Under the pieces are notes generated by a model. That model saw nothing but the letters and a program-made list of their open reading frames with translations. It was not told the DNA's origin and ran no database searches. Source: Tangfeifania diversioriginum (GTDB lineage Bacteria > Bacteroidota > Bacteroidia > Bacteroidales > Prolixibacteraceae). Taken from it: a stretch of 64,000 nt of DNA. Of this stretch, positions 24,512-34,530 are shown one piece after another. The position numbers and the translations under genes are program-made. Location of the stretch: the NCBI GenBank assembly GCA_945873105.1, contig CAMCBW010000013.1:1-64000 (forward strand), in the 5' to 3' direction. The first letter of the stretch is position 1. Each line of letters opens with the position of its first letter.

Positions 24512-25288
24512 TCACGCGTCCCCGCTCAACTCTTCGATCTCTTCAGCCTTTGCCTTCCGGACGGGGCGTCTCAGTTCAAAATTCTGTCCAAGGTAGAGTC
24601 GGCGTACCTCTGGATCTGCCGCCAAATCTTCGGCTGTTCCACTGTTCAATATCCGTCCGTCGTAAAGGAGATATGATCTGTCGGTGATAGAGAGGGTTTC
24701 ATGAACATTGTGGTCGGTAATCAGAATCCCAATATTTTTTTCTTTCAGCTTGAAGACAATTTGTTGAATATCCTCCACGGCAATCGGGTCCACCCCGGCA
24801 AAAGGCTCATCCAGCAAGATAAAGGCAGGACTGATGGCCAGACACCTGGCAATCTCTGTCCTTCGCCGCTCACCACCCGACAATTGGATGCCCAGACTCT
24901 TGCGAATGTGCTGCAAGCCAAATTCTGTGAGCAAAGATTCCAGCTTCTCGTGCTGAAACTCTTTGGATTCATCCGTCATCTCCAGGATGGATTTGATGTT
25001 GTCCTCCACACTCATTTGGCGGAAGACAGAAGCCTCCTGTGCCAGGTAGCCAATTCCCAGCTTGGCTCTTTTGTAAACGGGGAAGGAGGTAATCTCCTTG
25101 TCATCCAGATAAATATTACCCCCATCGGCTTTGATCAGCCCAACAATCATGTAGAAGGAGGTAGTTTTCCCTGCCCCATTTGGTCCCAAAAGTCCGACGA
25201 TCTCCCCCTGCTGCAATTCGATCGAAACACCCTTTACAACCGTCCGGTTACGGTACTTCTTGACAATATTTTCTGCTCTTAGCTTCAT
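24512..25288 (-). CDS. lptB: LPS export ABC transporter ATP-binding protein LptB
   Basis: LptB powers extraction of LPS from the inner membrane with LptFG and LptC. Walker A '[17 protein letters not shown]' lies at about residues 35-51, signature '[16 protein letters not shown]' at about 136, Walker B '[15 protein letters not shown]' at about 156, and H-loop '[11 protein letters not shown]'. The '[14 protein letters not shown]' stretch is characteristic of LptB. The protein has 258 residues and a charged C-terminal tail of about 20 residues. tatC lies upstream on the same strand across a word repeat. Confidence 0.95.
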   Translation of the reverse strand: MKLRAENIVKKYRNRTVVKGVSIELQQGEIVGLLGPNGAGKTTSFYMIVGLIKADGGNIYLDDKEITSFPVYKRAKLGIGYLAQEASVFRQMSVEDNIKSILEMTDESKEFQHEKLESLLTEFGLQHIRKSLGIQLSGGERRRTEIARCLAISPAFILLDEPFAGVDPIAVEDIQQIVFKLKEKNIGILITDHNVHETLSITDRSYLLYDGRILNSGTAEDLAADPEVRRLYLGQNFELRRPVRKAKAEEIEELSGDA

Positions 25289-25321
25289 GGCTGCAAATTC
25301 AATATTTGTATTTCTATCCTC

Positions 25322-25437
25322 AAGTGCCTAGAGTATTTAAAGTGCCTAGAGTGCCTAAAATACTTGCGCCTTATTCCAGAATCTCCAGAGTTCCCAACTT
25401 TAGGCATTTTAGGCACTTTAGTTCACTTTAGGCACTA
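25322..25437. repeat. Inverted repeat of AGTGCCTAGA words
   Basis: The left arm (25322-25362) contains AGTGCCTAGAGTGCCTAAAA and the right arm (25399-25437) contains TTTAGGCACTTTAGTTCACT. It lies between tatC and lptB. Confidence 0.85.
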
Positions 25438-25441
25438 TGCT

Positions 25442-26308
25442 TCAGGCTTCCAAAAGGTCAACGCTCTTCTGTCGCTTCTCCACCATTCTGGCCATCAAAA
25501 TCCCCAACTCATACAACAAGGCAAGAGGGCCGGTTACCAGCAACATGCTAAAGGCATCGGGAGGAGTGATAATCGCAGCAAGGCTCAGTAGGACAATAAA
25601 GGCATGCTTGCGGTAAGTCCGGAAGAAGGATGTCCCGGCCAAACCAACCTTGGCCAGGAAAAACATGACGATTGGAAGTTCAAAAACAATGGCACTTCCC
25701 AATACAATGGTAGTGACGGAACTTATGTAGGAGGTAAGGTTGATCTGGTTGAGCACCTCCGAACTTACCTGGTAGCTTCCAAAAAAATGGGTGGTAAGCG
25801 GCACGATGAGGTAATAACCGAATCCTACGCCAATCAGAAAGAGAAAGGTGCTGTAAAAAACGGCAGAGGTAACATGCTTCCGTTCATTTTCATAGAGTGC
25901 CGGGCGAACAAACCGCCAAAACTCCCACAAGATGTAGGGAATTGAGATAATGATACCCCCCACAATCGCCAGGTTCAGGTGGATGCTAAACTGCCCCGAC
26001 AGGTCGATGTTGATAAGCTGGAAGGGTTTGGTATTGATGGCAATATCGGGTGAGTTCAACTGGACTGCCAGCCAGGCAAAAAAACGGTTGGTAATAAAAT
26101 CAGGATTTTTGGGAGCCAGTATCACATCATCAAATATGAACTGCCTGTTCAGGAAAACGATCACTCCGAAAAAAAGCACTGCTGCCGAAGCCCGCACAAG
26201 ATGCCACCTCAGCTCTTCCAGGTGTTGCAGGAAGGACATCTCATTGTTCGGGGAAGTTACTCCTTTTACCTTCTTGGAAAAAATTGACTTTTTTTCTTTC
26301 TCTGCCAT
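25442..26308 (-). CDS. tatC: Sec-independent protein translocase TatC
   Basis: TatC recognises twin-arginine signals. The 288-residue protein has six membrane segments. Conserved features include 'FLQHLEELRWHLVRA' near residue 26, 'IPYILWEFWRFVRPALYENERK' and 'RKHAFIVLLSLAAIITPPD'. A TATATTTG -7 box lies on the minus strand at 26343-26350. tatA is not in the window. At least three proteins in the window carry twin-arginine signals. Confidence 0.95.
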   Translation of the reverse strand: MAEKEKKSIFSKKVKGVTSPNNEMSFLQHLEELRWHLVRASAAVLFFGVIVFLNRQFIFDDVILAPKNPDFITNRFFAWLAVQLNSPDIAINTKPFQLINIDLSGQFSIHLNLAIVGGIIISIPYILWEFWRFVRPALYENERKHVTSAVFYSTFLFLIGVGFGYYLIVPLTTHFFGSYQVSSEVLNQINLTSYISSVTTIVLGSAIVFELPIVMFFLAKVGLAGTSFFRTYRKHAFIVLLSLAAIITPPDAFSMLLVTGPLALLYELGILMARMVEKRQKSVDLLEA

Positions 26309-26400
26309 GAAAAATCAGCGTAATTGGTAACAAATTCAGCCGCAAATATACAATTCTTTAAACATATGAAGGTTGCCTGACGAAGCAAAGAAGATCAGAA

Positions 26401-26455
26401 AGTATCAACTTCTTGGGTGCTCCTCCAGTGTATGCCGCCAAGGATACTGTTTTTT
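26401..26455 (+). ncRNA. Orphan intrinsic terminator with UCCUCC loop; candidate small RNA or recQ leader element
   Basis: AGTATC-AACTT-CTTGG pairs with CCAAG-GATACT (outer and inner stems), followed by GTTTTTT. The roughly 21-nt loop contains CTCCTCC. No plus-strand gene lies upstream (tatC is on the minus strand), so this terminator belongs to an unannotated transcript or to the recQ leader, which begins coding about 100 bp later. I could not identify a clear promoter. Confidence 0.45.
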
Positions 26456-26558
26456 GAAACGAATGTTAAATTTTACTGATAATGATTAATTGGTTTGTTT
26501 GCAGGACAATATTTTATAACTTAGTATTTTTATAAAAATAAGGTATTCCAATAATTAA

Positions 26559-28745
26559 ATGATAATTGACAAAAATATTACCCTGACATCTGAACTACAA
26601 AAATATTTCGGATTTGACCGCTTCAAGGGTCAGCAGGAAGAGGTCATCAAAAGTGTTCTTGCGCAACACGACACTTTTGTTCTGATGCCTACCGGCGGGG
26701 GAAAATCCTTGTGTTACCAACTACCTGCATTGCTGCAGGAAGGCACTGCCATCGTCATCTCACCGCTGATTGCACTCATGAAAAATCAAGTGGATGCGAT
26801 CCGAAGTTTTAGTGTGCACGATGGCATCGCGCACTTCCTCAATTCCAGCCTGACCAAGTCCGCCATTCAGAAGGTCAAGGAAGATATTGGCAAAGGCCAA
26901 ACCAAATTGCTTTATGTGGCACCTGAATCTTTGACGAAACAGGAGAACATTGACTTTTTGAAAACCATCAAAATTTCTTTCTACGCGATTGATGAGGCGC
27001 ACTGTATCTCTGAATGGGGACATGATTTCCGCCCCGAATACAGAAGAATCAGACCTATTGTCAATGAGATAGGTCAGGCTCCCATCATTGCACTGACGGC
27101 GACAGCAACCCCAAAAGTACAGAGCGACATCCAGAAGAATCTTGGAATGCTCAACGCCAACGTCTTTAAATCCTCTTTCAATCGTCCCAATCTTTTCTAT
27201 GAGATAAAACCCAAAGTAAAAGCCAAAGATCAGATCATTCGTCTGTTCCGAACCAATCCCGGGAAATCAGCCATCATCTATTGTCTGAGCCGAAAGAAAG
27301 TGGAGGAGATCACTGAACTGCTTCAGGTCAATGGCATCAAAGCCTTGGCTTACCATGCAGGGATGGATTCCACCACGCGCTCCAACAACCAGGACAAATT
27401 TCTGATGGAGGAGGTGGATGTCATTGTAGCCACCATCGCCTTCGGGATGGGTATCGACAAACCGGATGTAAGATTTGTTGTACATTATGATATTCCCAAA
27501 TCGCTGGAAGGATTTTACCAGGAGACTGGTCGTGCGGGCCGTGACGGCGGGGATGGACGATGCATTACCTTCTACAGCTACAAGGATATCCAAAAACTGG
27601 AGAAATTTATGCAGGGGAAACCTGTCGCGGAACAGGAGATCGGGAAACAACTCCTGCTCGATACTGTGGCTTTTGCCGAATCTTCCCTTTGCCGCAGAAC
27701 CATTCTGCTGCACTACTTTGGGGAGAGATACATTACCGAAAATTGCGAGCATTGCGACAACTGCCTGAACCCAAAGGAACTGATAGAGGGGAAAGAGATG
27801 GTAACCCTTGCACTGCAAGCTGTACTCGATGTCAAGGAGCAATGCAAAAGCGAACACCTGGTCAATATCCTCACTGGGAACGAAACGGCCCAGGTAAAAT
27901 CATTTCTTCACAACCAGCTGGAGATTTTTGGAGAGGGTGATGAGCACAAGGACAAATTGTGGAATGCCGTCTACCGGCAAAGCATCATTGCCGGATTTCT
28001 TACCAAGGACATCGAAAATTACGGAGTGCTGAAGATGACCAGCAAAGGAAGGGCCTACCTGGATAACCCCCAACCCTTTACCATCGTTAAAAACCACGAT
28101 TACGAGGCAGAAGAGGATTCAGAAGAGGTTCCTCAAACCGGTGGAGCCGCCGGCGATCCGGAGCTCTTCTCAATGCTGAAGGATTTACGCAAAAAAGTGG
28201 CTGTCAAAAACAATCTGCCGCCATTTGTCATCTTTCAGGATCCCTCCCTGGCTGACATGTCGATTCAATATCCTACCACCCTCGACGAACTGCAGAACAT
28301 TATCGGGGTAGGTCAGGGAAAGGCCCAGCGGTATGGAAAACCATTCATCGAACTGATAAAAAAACATGTCGAAGAGAATGGGATCGAGCGTGCCCAGGAT
28401 TTTGTCGTCCGCTCTGTCGCCAACAAATCCAAGAACAAGGTTCACATCATTCAAAATATCGATCGCAAATTGCCGCTTGACGAGATTGCTGCAGGCAAAG
28501 ATATGGACATGGATACGTTGCTGACAGAGATCGAAGCCATTGTCAATTCCGGCACAAAGATCAACCTCGACTACTACATCTACGATATCATGGACGAGGA
28601 GCAGGTAGATGACATCTTCAACTATTTCAAGGATGACGCAGAGTCTGATTCCATGGAAGAGGCCATTGCCGAGCTGGGGGATGACTACGAAGTAGCTGAA
28701 ATCAGGCTGATCAGGATCAAGTTTTTGGCTGAGATGGGGAATTAG
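26559..28745 (+). CDS. recQ: ATP-dependent DNA helicase RecQ
   Basis: RecQ unwinds recombination and replication intermediates. Helicase motifs are clear: Walker A 'MPTGGGKSLCYQ' (about residue 45), 'IDEAHCISEWGHDFRPEY' (about 146) and 'GRAGRDGGDGRCITFYS'. The RQC zinc-binding cysteines are in 'CRRTILLHYFG...CEHCDNC', followed by a winged helix and an HRDC domain (about 535-610, 'YPTTLDELQNIIGVGQGKAQRYG'). At 728 residues it is longer than E. coli RecQ (about 610) by an acidic C-terminal region of about 110 residues, common in Bacteroidota. Confidence 0.96.
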   Translation: MIIDKNITLTSELQKYFGFDRFKGQQEEVIKSVLAQHDTFVLMPTGGGKSLCYQLPALLQEGTAIVISPLIALMKNQVDAIRSFSVHDGIAHFLNSSLTKSAIQKVKEDIGKGQTKLLYVAPESLTKQENIDFLKTIKISFYAIDEAHCISEWGHDFRPEYRRIRPIVNEIGQAPIIALTATATPKVQSDIQKNLGMLNANVFKSSFNRPNLFYEIKPKVKAKDQIIRLFRTNPGKSAIIYCLSRKKVEEITELLQVNGIKALAYHAGMDSTTRSNNQDKFLMEEVDVIVATIAFGMGIDKPDVRFVVHYDIPKSLEGFYQETGRAGRDGGDGRCITFYSYKDIQKLEKFMQGKPVAEQEIGKQLLLDTVAFAESSLCRRTILLHYFGERYITENCEHCDNCLNPKELIEGKEMVTLALQAVLDVKEQCKSEHLVNILTGNETAQVKSFLHNQLEIFGEGDEHKDKLWNAVYRQSIIAGFLTKDIENYGVLKMTSKGRAYLDNPQPFTIVKNHDYEAEEDSEEVPQTGGAAGDPELFSMLKDLRKKVAVKNNLPPFVIFQDPSLADMSIQYPTTLDELQNIIGVGQGKAQRYGKPFIELIKKHVEENGIERAQDFVVRSVANKSKNKVHIIQNIDRKLPLDEIAAGKDMDMDTLLTEIEAIVNSGTKINLDYYIYDIMDEEQVDDIFNYFKDDAESDSMEEAIAELGDDYEVAEIRLIRIKFLAEMGN

Positions 28746-28800
28746 GCAGAGGGCATGGTGCAGAGAGCAGAGAGCAGAGGGCAGAGAGCATAGAGCAGGG
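28746..28800. repeat. Tandem AGAGGGCAGAGAGC words
   Basis: After the recQ stop codon the sequence repeats GCAGAGAGCAGAGGGCAGAG. No complementary arm is seen in the remaining gap before the convergent kinase gene. Confidence 0.6.
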
Positions 28801-28883
28801 GGACTTGCTGAATAAACTTCGAGCAGTGGAACCGCTGATTACACCAGAGAAGTAGGGAGAACCTTGGTTAATCCATTCCCGGG

Positions 28884-31800
28884 TTAGGTTGTGGGGAAGT
28901 CGAGGTAGAAGGTGGTTCCTGCTGCATCGCTGCGAAAGCTGATCTCTGCTTTGTAGTTTTCAAGAATACTCTTTGTAATGGCCAGTCCAAGTCCCATTCC
29001 CCCGCTTTTGGTGGTAAAACTTGGTTCAAAGAGGCGGTCCCGGTCTGCTTCCGGAATTCCGCTTCCATTGTCGCTGACAGCAATCCGTAACATTTTACCG
29101 TTGACTTCAACACTTACCAGGATCGTTCCCCGTGACCGGTTCTGAATGGCCTGCGTTGCATTCCGAACGATGTTCACGAGTGCCCTGCGCAGCTGATCCC
29201 TGTCACCCGACACAAATACCACCGGCAGTTCGGGATAGCTAACCTTCAGATCATACCCTTCCGGGGCATCAAAGAGGGTTGCAATTTCCCTGACAAGTCC
29301 AACCATCTCCACCGGTTCAATGTGCGTGGAGGGCATTCTGGCAAAATCGGAAAAGGCAGAGGCAATGGCTGACAAGGCATCAATCTGTGCCACCAGCATC
29401 CGGGTTACCCGGTTAAAATAGTCATCAAAATTGGGGGATCCCTCCTCCTTTACCTTCTGCAGGTATTGAACATTCAATTTCATTGGGGTAAGAGGGTTGT
29501 TGATCTCATGTGCGACCTGTCTTGCCATCTCCTTCCATGCAGACTCCCGCTCCGATCTGGCCAGCAAGGCTGCACTGTCGGCCAATTCAGCCACCTTCTT
29601 GTTGTAGGCTTCCACCAACCTCCCAATCTCATCGGCTCCCTGGTACTCGATCCGTGCATTTTGCTTTCCCAGGGCGATCCCCTTCAGCTTCTGTTCAATC
29701 TGAAGCAAGGGTACCGTTAGTTTGGTACTGATGGCCAGGGCGATCATCATGGTCAACAAAACAACCAGGATGTATAGGTTGATAAATGCAACGATAAACC
29801 CAGTCACCTGCCTGGTAAATTCATCCTGCCGGTTAAAATAGGGCAGGTTAACATATCCTGTCAACTCCTCCTTCTGGTTAATCAAGGGGGCATAAACGGA
29901 GAAAAATTCCATCTTGCCCAGGTTTTCGTTGTGCAGAAAAGTGGCACTGCCCTGAACACTCATGGCCCGAAATGCCTGTGGATTCATCCTTCCGGAGGTC
30001 AGACCCCTGTCAAAGATTTCATTGCGCGAAGAGGCAGCCAAATTGCCCTCCAAATCGTACAAGTTGATGTCGCTCCAGGTAATGTCTGAAATTTCGGAAA
30101 GCTGATCCCCGAGATAGGTGTGAAGAGAGTCCAGCTTATTGGCGTGGCCAATTCTCAGCCCAAGCTCCAGGGAGATGGCCCTTACCTTTTGATCAAGGCT
30201 CTCTTTCATCGACCGCTGAAACTCCTGGTAGTTGTACTGAACCAGACCTCCGCCTACCAGGAAAAGCAAGACCAGCAAGGTAGAGACCAGGGTAAGCTGT
30301 ATTTTCCCCCTGAGTTCCAACCGGCCCCGGGGAAGAAGCTTGACCCGCTGGTTCCCCTGGATCCACAAAATCCCTATCAGGTAAATGATCAGGAACAGGG
30401 CTGGGAAACCCCTCCCCTTGTCTACCAATGAGGTTAGGGGATAACTGATTACCACAAAATTGGCCTCGCTTCTTTTGTACACGCAATGGGAAAAACCGCC
30501 CTTTTCATAAAAAGTGAACTCCTCTGACCTATGCTCCTCCGGCAAAATGACGGTATTGTAGAGGTAGCTTCCTCCCCTGTCTACCAGCTTGTTGTCGTAA
30601 TACTTGGCATAACTGTAGCCCTCCTCCCTGTTTCGTCTGGCAGCCTGTTGATCCAGCAACAGCTGTGGATAGCCCTTTCCTTCTGGTACTATTTTGGAAT
30701 TCAGCTCAATGTATACCACCAATGGCCGTTTTGCCTGAAAATCAAATAGCTGCAACTGACCAAGGTAGGAGATTCTACCATTGAGTTTGTCCATAAAATA
30801 AAAGTCGGAACCGGGAAGTGCCACCCCATTGGAGAGGGTGAGCTTTTGAAAAAATTCCAAGCAGGGGAACTGTTTCCGCTCATCCGGAAGATAGACGCTG
30901 TCGGTTGCGGTACAGACAGTAAACTGCAGGAGGTAATTGTTCCAGAAACCCGTAAAGTACTGTTGCCTCAGGTAAGATTCCAGCTTCCTGTAGGGTGGCA
31001 AAAGATAGGATTGAATCACTGAATCCCTGGTAACCTTGGATTTAAACTCAGTGAGAAATATCTCAGCGGCAGGATCCCTCTCAGAGGCCAAAGTGACAGC
31101 CATCACCTGTTGAATGGATGTTTTCCTTCTCGCCTCTTCCCTCTGCGCTGTTATATTGAGTCCGAACGCCATCACCAGGCCAAAAACCAGCAAGGTGGTT
31201 CGCTTGTATTTCAGCAGCAGCTCAAGACTGGTAAGATCGAGGAGTAGTAGCACAACAAGATAGGCAACAGAAATTGCAGGTGCGAAACTGAGATCCGATA
31301 CGAAGGCGATGAACCACCAAAATCCCAAAAATATCGCTCCCGGCACAAAAAAACCAACATATTTTTTTCCCTCCTGAACCACGCACCTTACCCTGACCAG
31401 CAGAACCCCCAATCCAACGATTTGCAAGGCAATGCATCCGGTTGCCAAAATATTGGGAACCGACAATGAAAAGTTCTTGTACAGTTCGAGGGAGAGGTCA
31501 GAGTTTTTTAAAAGCAAAAGGACCAGGGAGGTGGATAGGACAAAATAAGCAGTTGCCACTCCAAAAAAGAAGAGGGTACCCACAAGGAAGCCCCTGACAA
31601 TATGCTCCTTTCTAAACAAACCAAAAAATGACTGTGCCAACAGAAACAGGAAAACGGATAAGAGGAGATAATCTCCCAGTGACGAGAGTACACTGCCCCA
31701 GGCGAAGTGAAAGGGAGTAAATAGTTTTGCACTGTAAACCTCTTCCGGTAGCTTGAGGAAATTGAGCAACAGGTAAAAAGCAGCTGCGAACAAGGTGACA

Positions 31801-32537
31801 AGTCCAAATTTGATCCGGGAATTCAGCCTCAAACTGGAAATCCATCGAACAAAATGGCTCTGAAGAAAAACCACAAACACCAGGAGGAAGAGAAAAGGGA
31901 GAATAAACTCATTGGAATCCAGACTTCCCCTGTTCCTGTAATGTATTCCAAAATGGAATTTCCCCTCCTGACAGAAGACCTGAATATTTCCAGGGAGCTG
32001 CACCGTTGCCACTTCACACTGGTCGGACAATTTAAAATCCTCCTGGAAAGTGGACTGCACATACTTATTTTGATAAGGGAAATCCCGCTTTATCAGCATG
32101 TATCCCGTAATAGTAAATCGATCTGCCTGACGGGTAAAAAGATAAAACCAACCGGTCGCCATCTTTTTTAGAATCCCCTCTGCCTTGACTGTCTCCGCCT
32201 TGTTGTCAAATGCCACCAGCGATGAACTCCAATAGACCAGGGTGTCATTGGCAGAAACCGTGTAAAAAAGTCCGTGGGGCTCCTCTTCCAACCGTTCAGT
32301 CTCTTTCCAAAGATCCTGCACCTTTGTTCCCGATGAGAGCAATTGCGCCATCCACTCCATCTCTCCCTTCAACCGTTTTTCCTTCTCTTCAAACACCCTG
32401 AAAATCCTCCTCCCTTCAGCTGCCTGATCCGGTCCGGCATAAAACAGCGAACTCCAGCCAAACGACAAGGCCAGGGCCAACAGCGCAAAGATCAGCAGGT
32501 GGAATCTTCGAAAAAGGGTATTTGACTGTTTAGGCAT
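28884..32537 (-). CDS. Very large NtrY-like sensor histidine kinase
   Basis: This 1217-residue membrane kinase starts with a signal anchor, then an extracytoplasmic region (about residues 35-210), a block of about eight to ten membrane segments (about 215-460), a second extracytoplasmic region (about 465-700), another membrane segment, a third sensor region (about 760-900), a membrane segment, HAMP ('LLQIEQKLKGIALGKQNARI'), HisKA with phosphoacceptor His about 1010 ('VAHEINNPLTPM') and an ATPase domain ('NATQAI', 'DNGSGIPEADRDRLFEPSFTTK', 'GMGLGLAI'). The kinase half resembles NtrY. No response regulator is adjacent. It overlaps rlmH by 8 bp, suggesting translational coupling. Confidence 0.88.
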   Translation of the reverse strand: MPKQSNTLFRRFHLLIFALLALALSFGWSSLFYAGPDQAAEGRRIFRVFEEKEKRLKGEMEWMAQLLSSGTKVQDLWKETERLEEEPHGLFYTVSANDTLVYWSSSLVAFDNKAETVKAEGILKKMATGWFYLFTRQADRFTITGYMLIKRDFPYQNKYVQSTFQEDFKLSDQCEVATVQLPGNIQVFCQEGKFHFGIHYRNRGSLDSNEFILPFLFLLVFVVFLQSHFVRWISSLRLNSRIKFGLVTLFAAAFYLLLNFLKLPEEVYSAKLFTPFHFAWGSVLSSLGDYLLLSVFLFLLAQSFFGLFRKEHIVRGFLVGTLFFFGVATAYFVLSTSLVLLLLKNSDLSLELYKNFSLSVPNILATGCIALQIVGLGVLLVRVRCVVQEGKKYVGFFVPGAIFLGFWWFIAFVSDLSFAPAISVAYLVVLLLLDLTSLELLLKYKRTTLLVFGLVMAFGLNITAQREEARRKTSIQQVMAVTLASERDPAAEIFLTEFKSKVTRDSVIQSYLLPPYRKLESYLRQQYFTGFWNNYLLQFTVCTATDSVYLPDERKQFPCLEFFQKLTLSNGVALPGSDFYFMDKLNGRISYLGQLQLFDFQAKRPLVVYIELNSKIVPEGKGYPQLLLDQQAARRNREEGYSYAKYYDNKLVDRGGSYLYNTVILPEEHRSEEFTFYEKGGFSHCVYKRSEANFVVISYPLTSLVDKGRGFPALFLIIYLIGILWIQGNQRVKLLPRGRLELRGKIQLTLVSTLLVLLFLVGGGLVQYNYQEFQRSMKESLDQKVRAISLELGLRIGHANKLDSLHTYLGDQLSEISDITWSDINLYDLEGNLAASSRNEIFDRGLTSGRMNPQAFRAMSVQGSATFLHNENLGKMEFFSVYAPLINQKEELTGYVNLPYFNRQDEFTRQVTGFIVAFINLYILVVLLTMMIALAISTKLTVPLLQIEQKLKGIALGKQNARIEYQGADEIGRLVEAYNKKVAELADSAALLARSERESAWKEMARQVAHEINNPLTPMKLNVQYLQKVKEEGSPNFDDYFNRVTRMLVAQIDALSAIASAFSDFARMPSTHIEPVEMVGLVREIATLFDAPEGYDLKVSYPELPVVFVSGDRDQLRRALVNIVRNATQAIQNRSRGTILVSVEVNGKMLRIAVSDNGSGIPEADRDRLFEPSFTTKSGGMGLGLAITKSILENYKAEISFRSDAAGTTFYLDFPTT

Positions 32538-33003
32538 GGTGGTAGGGTTCTCCCCTGATAATGGTCATTGCACGGTACAATTGTTCGATAAATAGCAGGC
32601 GCACCAACTGATGCGGAAAGGTCAGCCGGGAAAGTGACAGCTTGCTGTCGGCTCTTTTGTAGACGGCCTCCGAGAACCCATAGGGGCCACCTACCGCAAA
32701 AACAAGCTGCCGTGTTCCGGCCACCATCTTTTTCTCAATCCAGGCAGCCAGGCCGGTGGAAGAAAATTCAACACCTGCCACATCCAGCAGCACCAACTCA
32801 TCCGCAGTTGAAACCTGGTCCAGAATAGCCTTCCCCTCCCGCTCCATTTGCTGCTCCGCCGAAAGGTGCCGGCTGTTCCGAATGTCAGGAATTACCCTGA
32901 TCTCAAAAGGAAGGTAATGGATCAACCGCTTTTGGTAATCCGCCACCCCCTCCTGAAGGTAATTTTTATCAGTCGAACCAACCAGCAGGAAAATTATCTT
33001 CAT
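32530..33003 (-). CDS. rlmH: 23S rRNA (pseudouridine-1915-N3)-methyltransferase RlmH
   Basis: RlmH methylates pseudouridine 1915 in helix 69. The SPOUT-fold signatures are 'LVFAVGGPYGFSEAVYKRAD' and the C-terminal 'LTFPHQLVRLLFIEQLYRAMTIIRGEPYHHA', almost identical to family consensus. It has 157 residues. Its stop codon overlaps the start of the NtrY-like kinase gene. Confidence 0.96.
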   Translation of the reverse strand: MKIIFLLVGSTDKNYLQEGVADYQKRLIHYLPFEIRVIPDIRNSRHLSAEQQMEREGKAILDQVSTADELVLLDVAGVEFSSTGLAAWIEKKMVAGTRQLVFAVGGPYGFSEAVYKRADSKLSLSRLTFPHQLVRLLFIEQLYRAMTIIRGEPYHHA

Positions 33004-33145
33004 ATCATCCAGATTGACAGAGAAGCTACAAAGTAATGTTATTTTTGCTTATAGTAAAAAATCAGGCATTAAATTTGCAGGGTTTGGCTATATTTGACAG
33101 TCTGATAGATTCTTTAAGCGTTCTAACAGTTCAATGCATTTTACA

Positions 33146-33535
33146 ATGAAAAAAATTCTTTTGGCACTCACCGCCATTTTAATACTTTCAGGGTTCTCCA
33201 AAGAAGGCTTTGGGCAAATCCCACCGCAGATTGCTGCCGGACTTAAAACAGGTAACGCAAAGCAGGTAGCCACCTATTTCAACGAAACCGTAGAGTTGGT
33301 GATTCTTGACAAGGAGAATGTCTGCTCAAAGGACCAGGGCGAGATGATACTCGGCGATTTTTTCAAAAAGAACAAACCTTCCGATTTTAAAATCACCTTT
33401 CAGGGGGGAACCGATTCCCTCTATGGAATTGGCAAGATGCAAACAAGCGGGGCCAATTTCCGCATCTATTTTATGCTGAAGTCATTTGCCAACAAACCAT
33501 TGATCATACAACTCAGAATAGAGAAAGATTCGTAA
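33146..33535 (+). CDS. DUF4783 exported protein
   Basis: The likely start is ATG 33146 (MKKILLALTAILILSG), giving a cleavable signal peptide and a mature domain of about 105 residues with an NTF2-like/DUF4783 pattern: 'KTGNAKQVATYFNETVELVI', 'KDQGEMILGDFFKKNKPSDFKI' and a final beta strand 'PLIIQLRIEKDS'. The function is unknown. TATATTTG at 33090-33097 could be its -7 box. The YihY gene follows after 11 bp. Confidence 0.82.
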   Translation: MKKILLALTAILILSGFSKEGFGQIPPQIAAGLKTGNAKQVATYFNETVELVILDKENVCSKDQGEMILGDFFKKNKPSDFKITFQGGTDSLYGIGKMQTSGANFRIYFMLKSFANKPLIIQLRIEKDS

Positions 33536-33546
33536 ATTCATCTTGC

Positions 33547-34530
33547 ATGCCAACTGTATTCCAAATAGTTAGGGAGTGGGGAATCAAACAGCTCGATCTC
33601 ATCGTTCACAAGGCAAAAAGAATCACCCTACCTTTTTTTGACCGGGTTCCACTTTACGATGTAGCACTTTTTTTCTGGAAAGGCATCGTGGATGGAGCCA
33701 TTACTACCCGTGCATCTGCGATTGCCTTCAATTTCATCCTGGCAGTCTTCCCAACCATCATCTTCCTTTTCACCCTGATTCCCTACATCCCCATCGATAA
33801 TTTCCAGCCACAATTGATGGATTTGTTGCAACGCGTCGTTCCCGACACTGCTTACCTGGCCATCGAGAGTACTATCCAGGATATTGTTACACAACCCAGG
33901 GGCAGCCTGCTTTCTGTTGGCTTCTTTGCGGCATTTATCTTTTCCACCAATGGGTTGGTATCGGTCATCGTTGCCTTCAACAATACCATCCATGCGATAG
34001 AAACACGAAATATAGTAAGCCTTTACCTGACCGCCTTCGGATTATCCATCATCCTGACCACCCTCACGACCATGAGCGTGGCATTGATAACGGTTAGTCA
34101 GCGTGTTCTGGATTTCTTGAAAGCCAACATGGTCATTCGGGATGATTTTCTGCTCTACATGCTGATAGGGGGAAAATGGCTGGTCATTCTGCTACTTTTC
34201 TTTTTTGCTTTCGCTTTCCTATTTTACTATGCACCCGCCCGTAAGACGAAATTCAGGTTTATTTCTGCAGGGGGCACCCTTGCTACCATCCTCTCCATCC
34301 TGATTTCCGTTGGCTTCTCCTTCTACATCAACAATTTCGGCAAATACAACACCCTCTATGGCTCCATCGGCACACTGATTGTGGTAATGCTCTGGTTCTA
34401 TTTTATGGCGCTGATACTTTTAATCGGGTTCGAGCTAAATGTAAGTATCTGGAGTGCACATAACAAAGCTGATATAGAAAATGGGTTGGTGATACCTCCT
34501 TCACAGGGCACGAAGAGAACGTCGAATTAG
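33547..34530 (+). CDS. YihY/BrkB family inner-membrane protein
   Basis: This 327-residue protein has about six membrane segments and family signatures 'TTRASAIAFNFILAVFPTIIFLFTLIPYIP', 'SVGFFAAFIFSTNGLVSVI' and 'YGSIGTLIVVMLWFYFMALILLIGFELN'. The family was once called ribonuclease BN in error; its true function is unknown, possibly envelope-related. It is the second gene after DUF4783. The following 130 bp holds only a weak hairpin (34601-34634) without a T run. Confidence 0.9.
   Translation: MPTVFQIVREWGIKQLDLIVHKAKRITLPFFDRVPLYDVALFFWKGIVDGAITTRASAIAFNFILAVFPTIIFLFTLIPYIPIDNFQPQLMDLLQRVVPDTAYLAIESTIQDIVTQPRGSLLSVGFFAAFIFSTNGLVSVIVAFNNTIHAIETRNIVSLYLTAFGLSIILTTLTTMSVALITVSQRVLDFLKANMVIRDDFLLYMLIGGKWLVILLLFFFAFAFLFYYAPARKTKFRFISAGGTLATILSILISVGFSFYINNFGKYNTLYGSIGTLIVVMLWFYFMALILLIGFELNVSIWSAHNKADIENGLVIPPSQGTKRTSN

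Noticed and set aside
24393-24520. Possible integration site next to tRNA-Leu
   Set aside because: No integrase gene and no direct repeat of the tRNA 3' end are present nearby; the palindrome and pyrimidine words match dispersed repeats instead.
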